9,103 bases of DNA from an uncultured Sphingomonas sp. (lineage in GTDB: Bacteria > Pseudomonadota > Alphaproteobacteria > Sphingomonadales > Sphingomonadaceae), in NCBI GenBank assembly GCA_946886845.1, contig CAMPJH010000060.1:1-9103 (forward strand), in the 5' to 3' direction. Each line of letters starts with the position of its first letter. Position 1 is the stretch's first letter. The notes below the pieces were generated by a model. That model was given only the letters and a program-made list of their open reading frames with translations. It made no database searches and was not told where the DNA came from. This document shows positions 1-6,215 of this stretch, one piece after another. Position numbers and translations under genes: made by a program.

Positions 1-7
1 TCGAAAT

Positions 8-13
8 CCTCCT
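8..13 (-). promoter_or_regulatory. Strong Shine-Dalgarno for a gene starting just off the left edge
   Basis: On the minus strand this reads AGGAGG, followed by seven bases (ATTTCGA) to the window edge. That is normal ribosome-binding-site spacing, so a minus-strand gene very likely begins within a few bases beyond position 1. It would lie about 50 bases downstream of the purT stop and could be co-transcribed with purT. The start codon itself is not visible, so this is a prediction. Confidence 0.45.
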
Positions 14-51
14 CTCGCGATCGCAACGCACAGGAACGCCCTAAGGCTTCC

Positions 52-1224
52 TCAGCCAGGATAGCGGATCGATACTTTGGCCGCAGCCGACTTGGCGCGC
101 TCGACGGCTTCCTCGATGCCCCCCGCACGGGCCAGCGCGACCCCCATGCGCCGGTTCTTCAAGGTTTTCGGCTTGGCGAAGATTCGAATGTCGACGGGCT
201 GGTCGGCGGAGCCGAGCGCCAGCGCATCGGCGATTCCTTCGTAGGTGAAGCTCTCGCTCTCGCGATCCGCCAGGATGACGGCCGAGGCCGACGGTCCAGC
301 GAGGTCGATCGCCGGAATCGGCAGGCCGAGGATCGCTCGCAGGTGAAGCTCGAACTCGTTGGGCGACTGCGAGATGAGGGTGACCATGCCGGTGTCGTGC
401 GGGCGCGGGCTCAGCTCCGAAAAAATCGCTTCGTCGCCGCGAACGAAGAATTCGACGCCGAAGATGCCGTGCCCGCCGAGCGCCTCGACGACGCGCTTCG
501 CCTGGTCCTGAGCGGAAGCCAGCGCGGCGGCGGGAAGGTTCGCCGGCTGCCAGCTCTCGCGATAGTCGCCATGCTCCTGGCGATGGCCGACGGGCGCGCA
601 GAACAGGACGCCGTCGCTGGTCGCGACCGTCAGCAGCGTGATCTCGCTGTCGAAGGCAATATACTCCTCGACGATCACCCGCGGCCGGTCGCCGCGCATG
701 TTGGCGACCGCATAGTCCCAGGCGATCCCGACCTCTTCGGCGGTGCCGGCGACGCTCTGTCCCTTGCCGGAGCTCGACATGACCGGCTTGACGACGCACG
801 GCAGGCCGACCGCCTCGGCCGCGGCGACCGCTTCCTCGCGGCTCTCGGCGAAGCGGTATTTCGAGGTCGTCAGGCCAAGCTCCTGCGCCGCGAAGTCGCG
901 GATTCCGTCGCGGTTCATGGTCAGTTGAACCGCCTTTGCCGACGGCACCACCCGCCAGCCCTCGCTCTCGAGCGCTGCGAGAGTCGCCGTGTCGATCGCC
1001 TCGATCTCCGGGACGATCGCGTCCGGCCGATGCTTCTCGACCGCAGCGCGGAGCGCCGCCCCGTCGAGCATCGGAAAGACCTCGAAGGTGTCTGCCAGCT
1101 GCATCGCAGGCGCGTTGGCATAGCGATCGCAAGCAATGACTCGGCAGCCGAGCCGCTTGGCGGCGATGGTGAACTCGCGGCCGAGCTCGCCGGAGCCGAG
1201 CAGCATCAGGCTGGCAATATGCAT
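52..1224 (-). CDS. purT: Formate-dependent phosphoribosylglycinamide formyltransferase (GAR transformylase 2)
   Basis: This ATP-grasp enzyme makes formyl-GAR from GAR, formate and ATP, the folate-independent version of the third step of de novo purine synthesis. It acts in the cytoplasm. The 390-residue product is close to the E. coli PurT length of 392 and is recognisable along its whole length. The N-terminal nucleotide-binding loop GSGELG is at 11-15, and the ATP-grasp loop with VKPVMSSSGKGQ at 145-156. PVGHRQEHGDYRESWQP lies at 211-227 and the metal/ATP site around FSELSPRPHDTGM at 268-280. The reading frame is open 38 codons further upstream, but that stretch is not PurT-like, so I chose the ATG at 1224, which puts GSGELG at the family's usual place. 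The ribosome-binding site is weak. The gene is divergent from the isomerase gene with only 44 bases between starts, so promoters probably overlap the coding ends. Family assignment is near certain. Confidence 0.96.
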   Translation of the reverse strand: MHIASLMLLGSGELGREFTIAAKRLGCRVIACDRYANAPAMQLADTFEVFPMLDGAALRAAVEKHRPDAIVPEIEAIDTATLAALESEGWRVVPSAKAVQLTMNRDGIRDFAAQELGLTTSKYRFAESREEAVAAAEAVGLPCVVKPVMSSSGKGQSVAGTAEEVGIAWDYAVANMRGDRPRVIVEEYIAFDSEITLLTVATSDGVLFCAPVGHRQEHGDYRESWQPANLPAAALASAQDQAKRVVEALGGHGIFGVEFFVRGDEAIFSELSPRPHDTGMVTLISQSPNEFELHLRAILGLPIPAIDLAGPSASAVILADRESESFTYEGIADALALGSADQPVDIRIFAKPKTLKNRRMGVALARAGGIEEAVERAKSAAAKVSIRYPG

Positions 1225-1268
1225 CGCCGCGCGCCTATCGTGTCCGCGCCAAAAGACAAGGAGCCCGA

Positions 1269-2162
1269 ATGCTGCCGATCCTTCTGCTCGCCGCGGTTGC
1301 CCAGGCCCAGGCCGCTCCGGCCCCCAAACCGAAAACACCGACCGAAATCATCGCCGCCGCGCCGGACAGCGCCTGGCGGGCGATTCCCGCCGACGACCTG
1401 CTGGTGATGGAGCTGGCCGGCGGCGCGCGGGTCGTCATCCAACTCGCCCCGGCCTTCGCTCCGGTCCACGTCGCCAATATCCGGGCGCTGGCCAAGGCGA
1501 ACTATTGGAACGGCGCGGCGATCTACCGGGTCCAGGACAATTATGTCGTCCAGTGGGGCAATAACGAAACCGAAAAGCCGCTGCCGCAGGGCGTCGTCGC
1601 CACGCCCCCGGCTGAGTATGCAATGGACGCGCAGGGCTATGCCATCCGCCGATTCGAATATCCCGATTCCTATGCAGCAGCAGCCGGCCACGCCGATGGT
1701 TGGCCGATCGCCGTTCACGCCGACGGCAAGGTCAGCCTGACCCACTGCTACTCCTACGTCGGTGTCGGCCGCGGCTTGTCGCCCGACACCGGCATGGGCG
1801 GCGAGCTGTACGCGGTCATCGGCCACGCGCCGCGGCACCTCGACCGCAATATCGCCGTCGTCGGCCGGGTCCTCAGCGGCCTCGAGGCGATGAGCAGCCT
1901 GCCGCGCGGCACCGAAGCGCTCGGCTTCTACAAGGAAGCGTCGCAGCATGTCCCGATCGCCAGCATCAGGCTCGCCAGCCAGCTGCCATCGGATCAGCGG
2001 CCGTCATTCCAATATCTCGATACTACGAGTCCGGCTTTCGCCGATTATGTGCGCGCTCGCGCCAACCGCCATGACGATTTCTTCATTCGCCCGGCCGGCG
2101 GCGTCGACCTGTGCAACGCGGCGGTGCCGGTGCGGCCGACTCCAGGGGGCCAGCGGGGCTAG
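1269..2162 (+). CDS. Exported cyclophilin-type peptidyl-prolyl cis-trans isomerase
   Basis: The product is 297 residues and probably a periplasmic proline isomerase that helps exported proteins fold. A short signal peptide (about 1-16, ending AQA before AP) has a hydrophobic core but no Lys or Arg in its n-region. The cyclophilin fold is seen in VHVANIRALAKANYWNG (66-82) and IYRVQDNYVVQWG (85-97). The latter is the counterpart of the classical FHRVIPxFMIQGG; it keeps the catalytic Arg but has Tyr where His is usual. GELYAVIGHAPRHLDRN (178-194) and VVGRVLSGLEAM (197-208) match the later core strands. An insert at about 100-155 and a tail after 235 make it longer than minimal cyclophilins (about 165). 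AAGGAG at 1258-1263, five bases before ATG, fixes the start. The fold is confident; isomerase activity is inferred. Its stop overlaps the stop of the opposing gene. Confidence 0.9.
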   Translation: MLPILLLAAVAQAQAAPAPKPKTPTEIIAAAPDSAWRAIPADDLLVMELAGGARVVIQLAPAFAPVHVANIRALAKANYWNGAAIYRVQDNYVVQWGNNETEKPLPQGVVATPPAEYAMDAQGYAIRRFEYPDSYAAAAGHADGWPIAVHADGKVSLTHCYSYVGVGRGLSPDTGMGGELYAVIGHAPRHLDRNIAVVGRVLSGLEAMSSLPRGTEALGFYKEASQHVPIASIRLASQLPSDQRPSFQYLDTTSPAFADYVRARANRHDDFFIRPAGGVDLCNAAVPVRPTPGGQRG

Positions 2163-2410
2163 GCGGCCCAGGCCTGGTGGTGCTGGCGGTTCTTGTGCTG
2201 AATGACGACCGGCCGGTTGTGCGAATGGGTGCTCGCCTCGGCGAGCGGAAGCGCGGTGGCGCAGAACGCACATTCGGCGGACACCCGGCCGATTATCCAG
2301 TGAGTCCGGCCGCAGCCGGGACAATGGTTGACGTCGCGCTCGCGATAGACGGCGTGGTAGCCGCGAACGGTCGGGTGATAGGTCTCGTTCAGGCCTGAAG
2401 TGGCAGGCAT
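2159..2410 (-). CDS. Small Cys4 zinc-ribbon-like protein of unknown function
   Basis: This 83-residue protein has two CxxC knuckles, CPGC at 30-33 and CAFC at 47-50. Thirteen residues separate them, an arrangement typical of a zinc ribbon that holds one zinc ion. The N-terminal third (YHPTVRGYHAVYRERDVNHC) is rich in aromatic and charged residues. The C-terminal tail carries several His residues (62, 64, 72, 77, 78). There is no signal peptide or membrane segment, so it is probably cytoplasmic. A clear ribosome-binding site (AAAGGA, minus strand at about 2418-2423) precedes the ATG. Its TAG stop and the isomerase's TAG stop share the palindrome CTAG at 2159-2162. I do not recognise a named family. 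Zinc binding is inferred from cysteine spacing; RNA or DNA binding and a small adaptor role are both possible. That it is a real gene rests on the ribosome-binding site and the knuckles. Confidence 0.8.
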   Translation of the reverse strand: MPATSGLNETYHPTVRGYHAVYRERDVNHCPGCGRTHWIIGRVSAECAFCATALPLAEASTHSHNRPVVIQHKNRQHHQAWAA

Positions 2411-2488
2411 CGCTTTTTCCTTTCGGCGCCGGTGAACGAGCGAAACCGGTGGCGGGTTGCACGGCTGGCCTGAATCGGGACACGGGCG

Positions 2489-2503
2489 CGGACCAAGGGT
2501 CCG
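2489..2503 (-). other. Short perfect hairpin downstream of the PilZ gene
   Basis: CGGACC, a three-base loop and GGTCCG form a perfect 6-bp stem 25 bases after the PilZ stop. No T-run follows on the minus strand, so it is not a typical intrinsic terminator. It might be an mRNA 3' end or be chance in GC-rich DNA. The rest of 2411-2527 holds only the ribosome-binding site of the downstream gene. Confidence 0.25.
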
Positions 2504-2527
2504 GTAATTCGCCTATCGATGAGTGGC

Positions 2528-2851
2528 TTAGTTTCCGAGCAGGGAATCGACGGAAAGTGGCTCAGCGAACTCGGCGCCGAGCTTGTCGCCGGCCGTCCAC
2601 TTGACGAGGGCGCTGGCGCGGTCGCGGCCGGGAAGGATCAGCCAGACCCGCGAGCCGACCTCGAAGCGGCCTTCGGATTCGGCCATGAACCCGCTCTCGG
2701 AAATGTTGAGCACGCGCGCCTCGACCCCGTCGGCGCCCATTTCGCGCATCCTGACCTCGAGGGCGAGCGGAAGCCGTTCGGACCGGCGCCGGTCGTTCGG
2801 TTCGGAAGCTTCGGCGATGCGCGCCTTGATCATCGAAAAACTCATCTCCAC
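2528..2851 (-). CDS. Single-domain PilZ protein, probable cyclic-di-GMP receptor
   Basis: PilZ domains bind the second messenger c-di-GMP and pass the signal to partners controlling motility, exopolysaccharide or the cell cycle. This 107-residue protein is almost all PilZ. The RxxxR motif is R22-R26 in DRRRSERLPL, and the (D/N)xSxxG motif is NISESG at 49-54. Beta strands follow, ending VKWTAGDKLGAEF at 83-95. Both ligand motifs are intact, so binding is expected, although it is not shown here. No output domain is attached, so it should act by contacting another protein. The start is ambiguous. GTG at 2851 has CGGAG nine bases upstream. ATG at 2845, two codons later, overlaps the stop of a small upstream frame as ATGA. 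A second ATG lies at 2833. There is no partner gene in the window. Confidence 0.9.
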   Translation of the reverse strand: MEMSFSMIKARIAEASEPNDRRRSERLPLALEVRMREMGADGVEARVLNISESGFMAESEGRFEVGSRVWLILPGRDRASALVKWTAGDKLGAEFAEPLSVDSLLGN

Positions 2852-2967
2852 GCGCAGCTGCTCCGCCGGGGCCTAGACGCAACTGCAACAATCGCCGATC
2901 CGCCGGGGTAGACGACTATCGGCGCGTCGATGTTCCGGATCAAGGTGAAGATGTCGTCGGTCCACAT
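2842..2967 (-). CDS. Possible 41-residue leader ORF coupled to the PilZ gene
   Basis: This frame starts at ATG 2967 and reads MWTDDIFTLIRNIDAPIVVY at its start. Most third bases in its first twenty codons are G or C, as in the real genes here. Its TGA stop overlaps the PilZ ATG at 2845 as ATGA, a layout typical of translational coupling. Against it, no clear ribosome-binding site precedes the ATG and the second half has poorer codon choice. The frame extends upstream to 3159, but that part looks random. I recognise no family. It may be a leader peptide or chance. Confidence 0.22.
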   Translation of the reverse strand: MWTDDIFTLIRNIDAPIVVYPGGSAIVAVASRPRRSSCAWR

Positions 2968-3007
2968 CGAACCGACGATTATCCGCAATCGCTTAAGGAT
3001 TGGTTCG

Positions 3008-3056
3008 CGCGGCCAATGACTTGGTCGGCGACTGTGGCTTCCAGCCACTGGCCGCG
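3008..3056 (+). other. Foldable segment in the leader region of the L,D-transpeptidase gene
   Basis: The 280 bases from 2852 to 3131 hold no convincing gene apart from the possible small frame at 2842-2967. Within them, CGCGGCCA at 3008-3015 pairs perfectly with TGGCCGCG at 3049-3056. A second perfect hairpin, GTGGCT-TCC-AGCCAC at 3034-3048, abuts the right arm directly. In RNA this would be an outer 8-bp helix with an inner 6-bp hairpin stacked on it and an unpaired strand at 3016-3033. It ends 75 bases before the likely start codon, so it could be a structured 5' leader. I do not recognise it as a known riboswitch, and I could not identify convincing -35/-10 boxes around it. Confidence 0.28.
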
Positions 3057-3131
3057 GCCGTTCAGCCTGTGTATTGTCCGGGTCGGGCATATGGGATGGT
3101 CTCACGAAGGGGCCGACGAGCGAGACTAGCT

Positions 3132-4409
3132 GTGAAAATCCACAATCGCTTCCGCGCATTCGCGCTGTTCTTCGGCGCTTCGGCGCTGCCGCTGGCGGCG
3201 CAGGCGCAGCAACCGACGACGGGCGCTCCGGTGCCCGTCCAGGTCCAGCCGCCGATGGCCGCGCCTGCGTCCGAGCCGGTGCCGCTTCCGCCGCCGCTGT
3301 GGGACCTGTCCGATGCTCGGCAGCTGCTGAGCTTCATCGAGGCGATCGGCAAGGAAGGGCTCGACCCGGCCGACTATGATCCGCAAGGCCTGGCGGCGGC
3401 GCTGCAAGGTGGCGACCCGGTCAAGCTCAGCGAAATTGCGACCGACCGCTTCAAGCGCGTGTCGTCCGATCTTGCGCTCGGCCACGTGCGCGGCAAGGAC
3501 CGCATCGATTGGACGATCAAGGATCCGGATCTCGACAACGGCCGCCAGGATAAGCTTCTGCGCTGGGCCTTGCACACCCATCAGGTTGCCGACACGTTGA
3601 TCGGCCTGCTTCCCAAGCACCCGCAATATGCATCGCTCAAGCGCGCGCTCGAGATCACGCCCGAGTCCGACAGCGTCAAGCGCAACCGGATTCGGCTCAA
3701 CCTCGACCGCTGGCGGTGGCTGCCGAGCGACCTTGGCGAACGCTACATCATCGTCAACGTGCCGGCCTACACCGCAGCGCTTGTCGAGAATGGCGATACG
3801 ATCTCGCGCCACTATGCGGTCGCCGGGGCGATCAAGACGCCAACGCCGCAGCTCAGCGTCGTCGCCACGGGAGTCATCCTCAATCCCTGGTGGGAAGTTC
3901 CGAAGAGCATCGAGGGCGACGTCCGCGGCAAGGCCGGCTATGTCGCCGTCAAGGGCGCCGACGGCAAGGCGCAGCGCTGGCGCCAGCCGCCGGGCCCGTC
4001 GAACGCGCTCGGCAAGATCAAGTTCGTGATGCCGAACTCGAAGGCGATTTACCTTCACGACACCAATGCCAAGTCGCGCTTCAACAGCCGCGTCCGAGCG
4101 TTCAGCCACGGCTGCATCCGAACCAAGGACATCGACAAGCTAGCGACGATCCTACTGACCGAGGGCGGCACCGAATGGACTCCGGAAAGGGTTCAGGAGA
4201 CGCTCGCGAGCGGCAAGTCGGTCCAGGCGAATTTCCCGAAACCGCTGCCGGTGTACATCGTCTACATGTCGTCGGCGGCGACCGTCGAAGGCAAGATCGT
4301 CGACTATTCGGACGTCTACAAGCGCGACGGCAGGGCGATCGCGGCGCTGATCGACACCAAGAAGGCGGTCAAGCCCGGGCAAGCGCCCGACAAGGTCGCG
4401 ACGCGCTAG
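3132..4409 (+). CDS. Exported L,D-transpeptidase, YkuD family (LdtD/YcbB-like)
   Basis: The enzyme cross-links peptidoglycan stem peptides, or attaches proteins to them, through a catalytic cysteine in the periplasm. Counting from the GTG at 3132 it has 425 residues. A signal peptide with KIHNRFR and a hydrophobic core ends near AQAQ (23-26), and a Pro/Val-rich linker follows to about 56. A helical region resembling the YcbB scaffold comes next (about 57-185). The YcbB-typical DRWRWLP is at 192-198 and the YkuD domain covers about 204-385. The catalytic signature is complete: HDTNAKSRF begins at 309, and SHGCIR at 325-330 has nucleophile Cys328 and His326. It is shorter than E. coli LdtD (615) and I see no peptidoglycan-binding domain. 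The start is uncertain, because ATG at 3096 is in frame and neither has a strong ribosome-binding site. I prefer GTG because the signal peptide then begins normally. It is tail to tail with the next gene, 12 bases apart. Confidence 0.93.
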   Translation: MKIHNRFRAFALFFGASALPLAAQAQQPTTGAPVPVQVQPPMAAPASEPVPLPPPLWDLSDARQLLSFIEAIGKEGLDPADYDPQGLAAALQGGDPVKLSEIATDRFKRVSSDLALGHVRGKDRIDWTIKDPDLDNGRQDKLLRWALHTHQVADTLIGLLPKHPQYASLKRALEITPESDSVKRNRIRLNLDRWRWLPSDLGERYIIVNVPAYTAALVENGDTISRHYAVAGAIKTPTPQLSVVATGVILNPWWEVPKSIEGDVRGKAGYVAVKGADGKAQRWRQPPGPSNALGKIKFVMPNSKAIYLHDTNAKSRFNSRVRAFSHGCIRTKDIDKLATILLTEGGTEWTPERVQETLASGKSVQANFPKPLPVYIVYMSSAATVEGKIVDYSDVYKRDGRAIAALIDTKKAVKPGQAPDKVATR

Positions 4410-4421
4410 GCGCCCCGCCGG

Positions 4422-4862
4422 TCAGCAGCCGATGCTGACCTGGGTCTCGCCCATTTTCACCAGGCGGACTCCATCGCGATTGACCCCGGCCGCGACCTCG
4501 ACGGTGATGTCGTCGAGATCCGGAGCACCCCCTTGGCTGAACACGGTCACGAAGTGGCGGTGCGACAGAAGCATGCGCTCGTCGAGCGGCTTGCACCCGG
4601 TCGACTTCAGCGAGCGCATGCCGACCAGATAGCCGTCGGCATTGTATAGCTCGGCATAGGACCAAACCGTATCGATCTGGCCGTCGGTGAGCTGTCCGGC
4701 GCACTCGCTCGCCATTGCCACGCACAGCTGCTCGGTTTCGGGATCCTCCTGCCAGCGCGGCTGTGGGTCGAAGCTGAAGCCCGCCGGCCGGTCCGCGGCC
4801 ATCGCCGTCAGCGCGACCGCCGCGACGAGCAACGCCGCCAACCGTCCCGTCCGAATCTCCAT
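4422..4862 (-). CDS. Secreted protein of unknown function with four cysteines
   Basis: The product is 146 residues. Residues 1-22 form a clear Sec signal peptide: MEIRTGR, a hydrophobic stretch, then AMA. The mature part has Cys at 47, 54, 90 and 146, the last being the C-terminal residue. An even number of cysteines in an exported protein suggests two disulfides. There is no lipobox and no further membrane segment, so it is probably soluble in the periplasm. I recognise no family. The start is well supported by a purine-rich ribosome-binding site (GGGGAGGGGACA) directly before ATG. It lies 23 bases downstream of the exported peroxiredoxin on the same strand, with no room for a separate promoter or terminator, so the two are probably co-transcribed. 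A link to redox or oxidative envelope stress is therefore conceivable, but it rests on position only. Confidence 0.82.
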   Translation of the reverse strand: MEIRTGRLAALLVAAVALTAMAADRPAGFSFDPQPRWQEDPETEQLCVAMASECAGQLTDGQIDTVWSYAELYNADGYLVGMRSLKSTGCKPLDERMLLSHRHFVTVFSQGGAPDLDDITVEVAAGVNRDGVRLVKMGETQVSIGC

Positions 4863-4885
4863 TGTCCCCTCCCCGATCGGCGCCG

Positions 4886-5410
4886 CTATTTGGCCTTGAG
4901 CGCCTGCACCGCCGCCAGCGTCTTCGCCACGTGCGCGCTATAGTCCATGTCGGAATGAACCAGGACGATGCGGCCGTCCTGGCCGATCACATAGGAAGTG
5001 CGGTCGGTCAGCTCCGGCTTCTGCTTGAGCGCCACGTCATAGGATTTGATGACCGCCGGCCCGGCGGTTGCGACCGGGAAGGCGTTGCGGCATTCCTCGA
5101 CCGAGAATTTCTGCAGGGTGGCAAGATCGTCGGCAGACATTCCGATCACCCGAGCGCCGGCTTTCTTGAAGTCGCCGATCGCTTCGCTGAAGGCATGCGC
5201 TTCGAGCGTGCAGCCCTTGGTGAACGCCTTGGGGAAGAAATAGAGCACCACCGGCCCGTGGCTCAGCTGCTCCTTCAATTGCAGCTTGAACGGCTTGCCG
5301 CCAATCGCCCCGGTAGTGGTGAAGTCGGGCGCCTTGGCCCCGACCGGAAGCGCGGCCTGCGCCGGGAGCGCGATCGATGCCAGGGCCAATCCGATCAAAA
5401 GCTTTCGCAT
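4886..5410 (-). CDS. Exported peroxiredoxin, AhpC/TSA superfamily, PrxQ/BCP-like
   Basis: Peroxiredoxins reduce hydrogen peroxide and organic peroxides using a peroxidatic cysteine. This 174-residue protein starts with a signal peptide (about 1-19, ending LPAQA), so it should work in the periplasm, unlike cytoplasmic E. coli Bcp. The active site PKAFTKGC (60-67) fits PxxxTxxC with peroxidatic Cys67, and Arg137 in DRTSYVIGQDGR is the likely partner arginine. In classical BCP the resolving cysteine sits five residues after the first; here that position is His72. The only other cysteine is Cys107, in a helix or loop forty residues on. Some PrxQ proteins place the resolving cysteine in that region, so Cys107 may serve, but a 1-Cys mechanism is also possible. 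AGGAGG seven bases before ATG fixes the start. It is divergent from the lipoprotein gene across 98 bases and leads a likely two-gene unit with the secreted protein gene. Confidence 0.92.
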   Translation of the reverse strand: MRKLLIGLALASIALPAQAALPVGAKAPDFTTTGAIGGKPFKLQLKEQLSHGPVVLYFFPKAFTKGCTLEAHAFSEAIGDFKKAGARVIGMSADDLATLQKFSVEECRNAFPVATAGPAVIKSYDVALKQKPELTDRTSYVIGQDGRIVLVHSDMDYSAHVAKTLAAVQALKAK

Positions 5411-5508
5411 CGCTGTTCCTCCTCAGTCCGGGCGAGCAGGTTTACCTTTCCCGGGCGCTTCGCGCCAGAAGCCGTGACACCAACGCCGGGCAGGAGCATT
5501 GTCCGGCC

Positions 5509-6006
5509 ATGACCCGCATCGCGATCCTGCTTGCGCTTCTTCTGTCTGGCTGCGGCGCTCCGCAGCAGGCGCCGGTGCCGGCGAACGAGTTGGCGCCGCA
5601 GTCGGCCGACGGCGGCCAGGCCGCCGGGGCGGTACCGCCCACCGGGCCGGTGCCTTCGGAAGCGGATTCCGTGGAAAGCAGCCCGTGCCGGGTTCAGGAT
5701 GGCGCGCCAATTGGCGCCAACGCGATCCGGGCAATCGGCACCGAGCCCTTCTGGGGGGCGCGGGTCGAGGGCCGCTGCGTCACATATTCGACGCCGGAGG
5801 ATCAGGACGGGACTCAGATTTGGACGAAATTTTCTGGGACCGCGGACAATGGCCGCTGGTCGGGGGCGCTCGACGGGCAGCCGTTCGTGATGGCGACCCG
5901 GCCGCAGGGGGATTGCTCGGACGGGATGTCCGACACCGTCTATCCGATCGCGGTGACTCTGTGGGTTGGCGGCGAGGAGCGGCGCGGGTGCGCCGTACCG
6001 CTGTGA
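5509..6006 (+). CDS. Small lipoprotein resembling the COG3650 group, function unknown
   Basis: The 165-residue product has a lipoprotein signal, with hydrophobic residues 4-12 and a lipobox LLSGC in which Cys15 would be lipidated. A low-complexity linker rich in Ala, Pro and Gly follows to about 55 and probably spans away from the membrane. The folded part contains IGTEPFWGARVEGRC (76-90), YSTPEDQDG (93-101) and CSDGMSDTVYP (136-146). From memory these match a group of uncharacterised bacterial envelope proteins (COG3650). Cys60, 90, 136 and 161 could form two disulfides. No catalytic residues can be assigned. AGGAG at 5492-5496 lies twelve bases before the ATG, a rather long spacing. The frame is open further upstream, but the lipobox supports this start. 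It is divergent from the exported peroxiredoxin and tail to tail with the PspC-domain gene, 10 bases apart. The promoter must lie in 5411-5508, where I could not recognise boxes. Confidence 0.85.
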   Translation: MTRIAILLALLLSGCGAPQQAPVPANELAPQSADGGQAAGAVPPTGPVPSEADSVESSPCRVQDGAPIGANAIRAIGTEPFWGARVEGRCVTYSTPEDQDGTQIWTKFSGTADNGRWSGALDGQPFVMATRPQGDCSDGMSDTVYPIAVTLWVGGEERRGCAVPL

Positions 6007-6016
6007 CGCGGGAGGT

Positions 6017-6202
6017 TTAGCGTTCCGCCGCCAGCCAGCCGGTGAGCAAGTAGAAGACGATCACGACCGGTCCGGTCAAAAGCAGCAGCGCGACCAGTCC
6101 GAGGCGGACGACCAGCGCGTCGAAGCCGGTGTAATCGGCGATCCCGGCGGCGACGCCCATGATCTTGGCGTCGCGCCGGTTGATCAGGAATCGATTGGTC
6201 AT
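6017..6202 (-). CDS. Minimal PspC-domain membrane protein
   Basis: This 61-residue protein consists of little more than a PspC domain, named after phage shock protein C. That protein senses or relays inner-membrane stress in the Psp response together with PspA and PspB. The amphipathic start INRRDAKIMGVAAGIADYTG (7-26) matches the family's GVxAGxAxYxG pattern. It is followed by FDALVVRLGLV and a membrane segment at about 34-56. E. coli PspC is roughly twice as long and has a C-terminal extension that is absent here. No pspA, pspB or pspF is in the window, so I do not assign the symbol. The ribosome-binding site (GGAA) is weak. The gene lies 13 bases after a 34-residue membrane peptide on the same strand. 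Both appear to be driven by the sigma-54 promoter at 6378-6394, which fits the sigma-54 dependence of the psp operon in E. coli. Confidence 0.87.
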   Translation of the reverse strand: MTNRFLINRRDAKIMGVAAGIADYTGFDALVVRLGLVALLLLTGPVVIVFYLLTGWLAAER

Positions 6203-6215
6203 TGTCGGTTTCCGT

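Noticed and set aside
41..55. Six-base-pair hairpin across the purT stop as a terminator
   Set aside because: Short stem with a G-U pair, no T-run, and a strong ribosome-binding site follows for the next gene.
41..1407. Long open frames overlapping purT on both strands (41-1132 minus, 343-1407 plus)
   Set aside because: They are shadows of purT in GC-rich DNA: Arg/Gly/Ala-rich with no domain signal, whereas purT matches its family throughout.
1206..1949. 247-codon minus-strand frame opposite the isomerase
   Set aside because: Arg/Gly/Asp-rich antisense translation with no ribosome-binding site or motif; the plus-strand cyclophilin explains the region.
2985..3010. Possible CtrA site near TTAAGGATTGGTT
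   Set aside because: Only the first TTAA half matches; the second half is TTCG, so the site is not supported.
3070..3100. TTGTCC with a distant AT-rich box as a promoter for the L,D-transpeptidase
   Set aside because: No acceptable -10 box at 16-18 bases; the match is no better than chance.
3126..4109. 327-codon minus-strand frame opposite the L,D-transpeptidase
   Set aside because: Antisense of a gene with a complete YkuD signature; its composition is typical of shadow frames.
4862..5512. 216-codon plus-strand frame opposite the peroxiredoxin
   Set aside because: It is antisense to a gene with a signal peptide, AGGAGG site and intact active-site motif.
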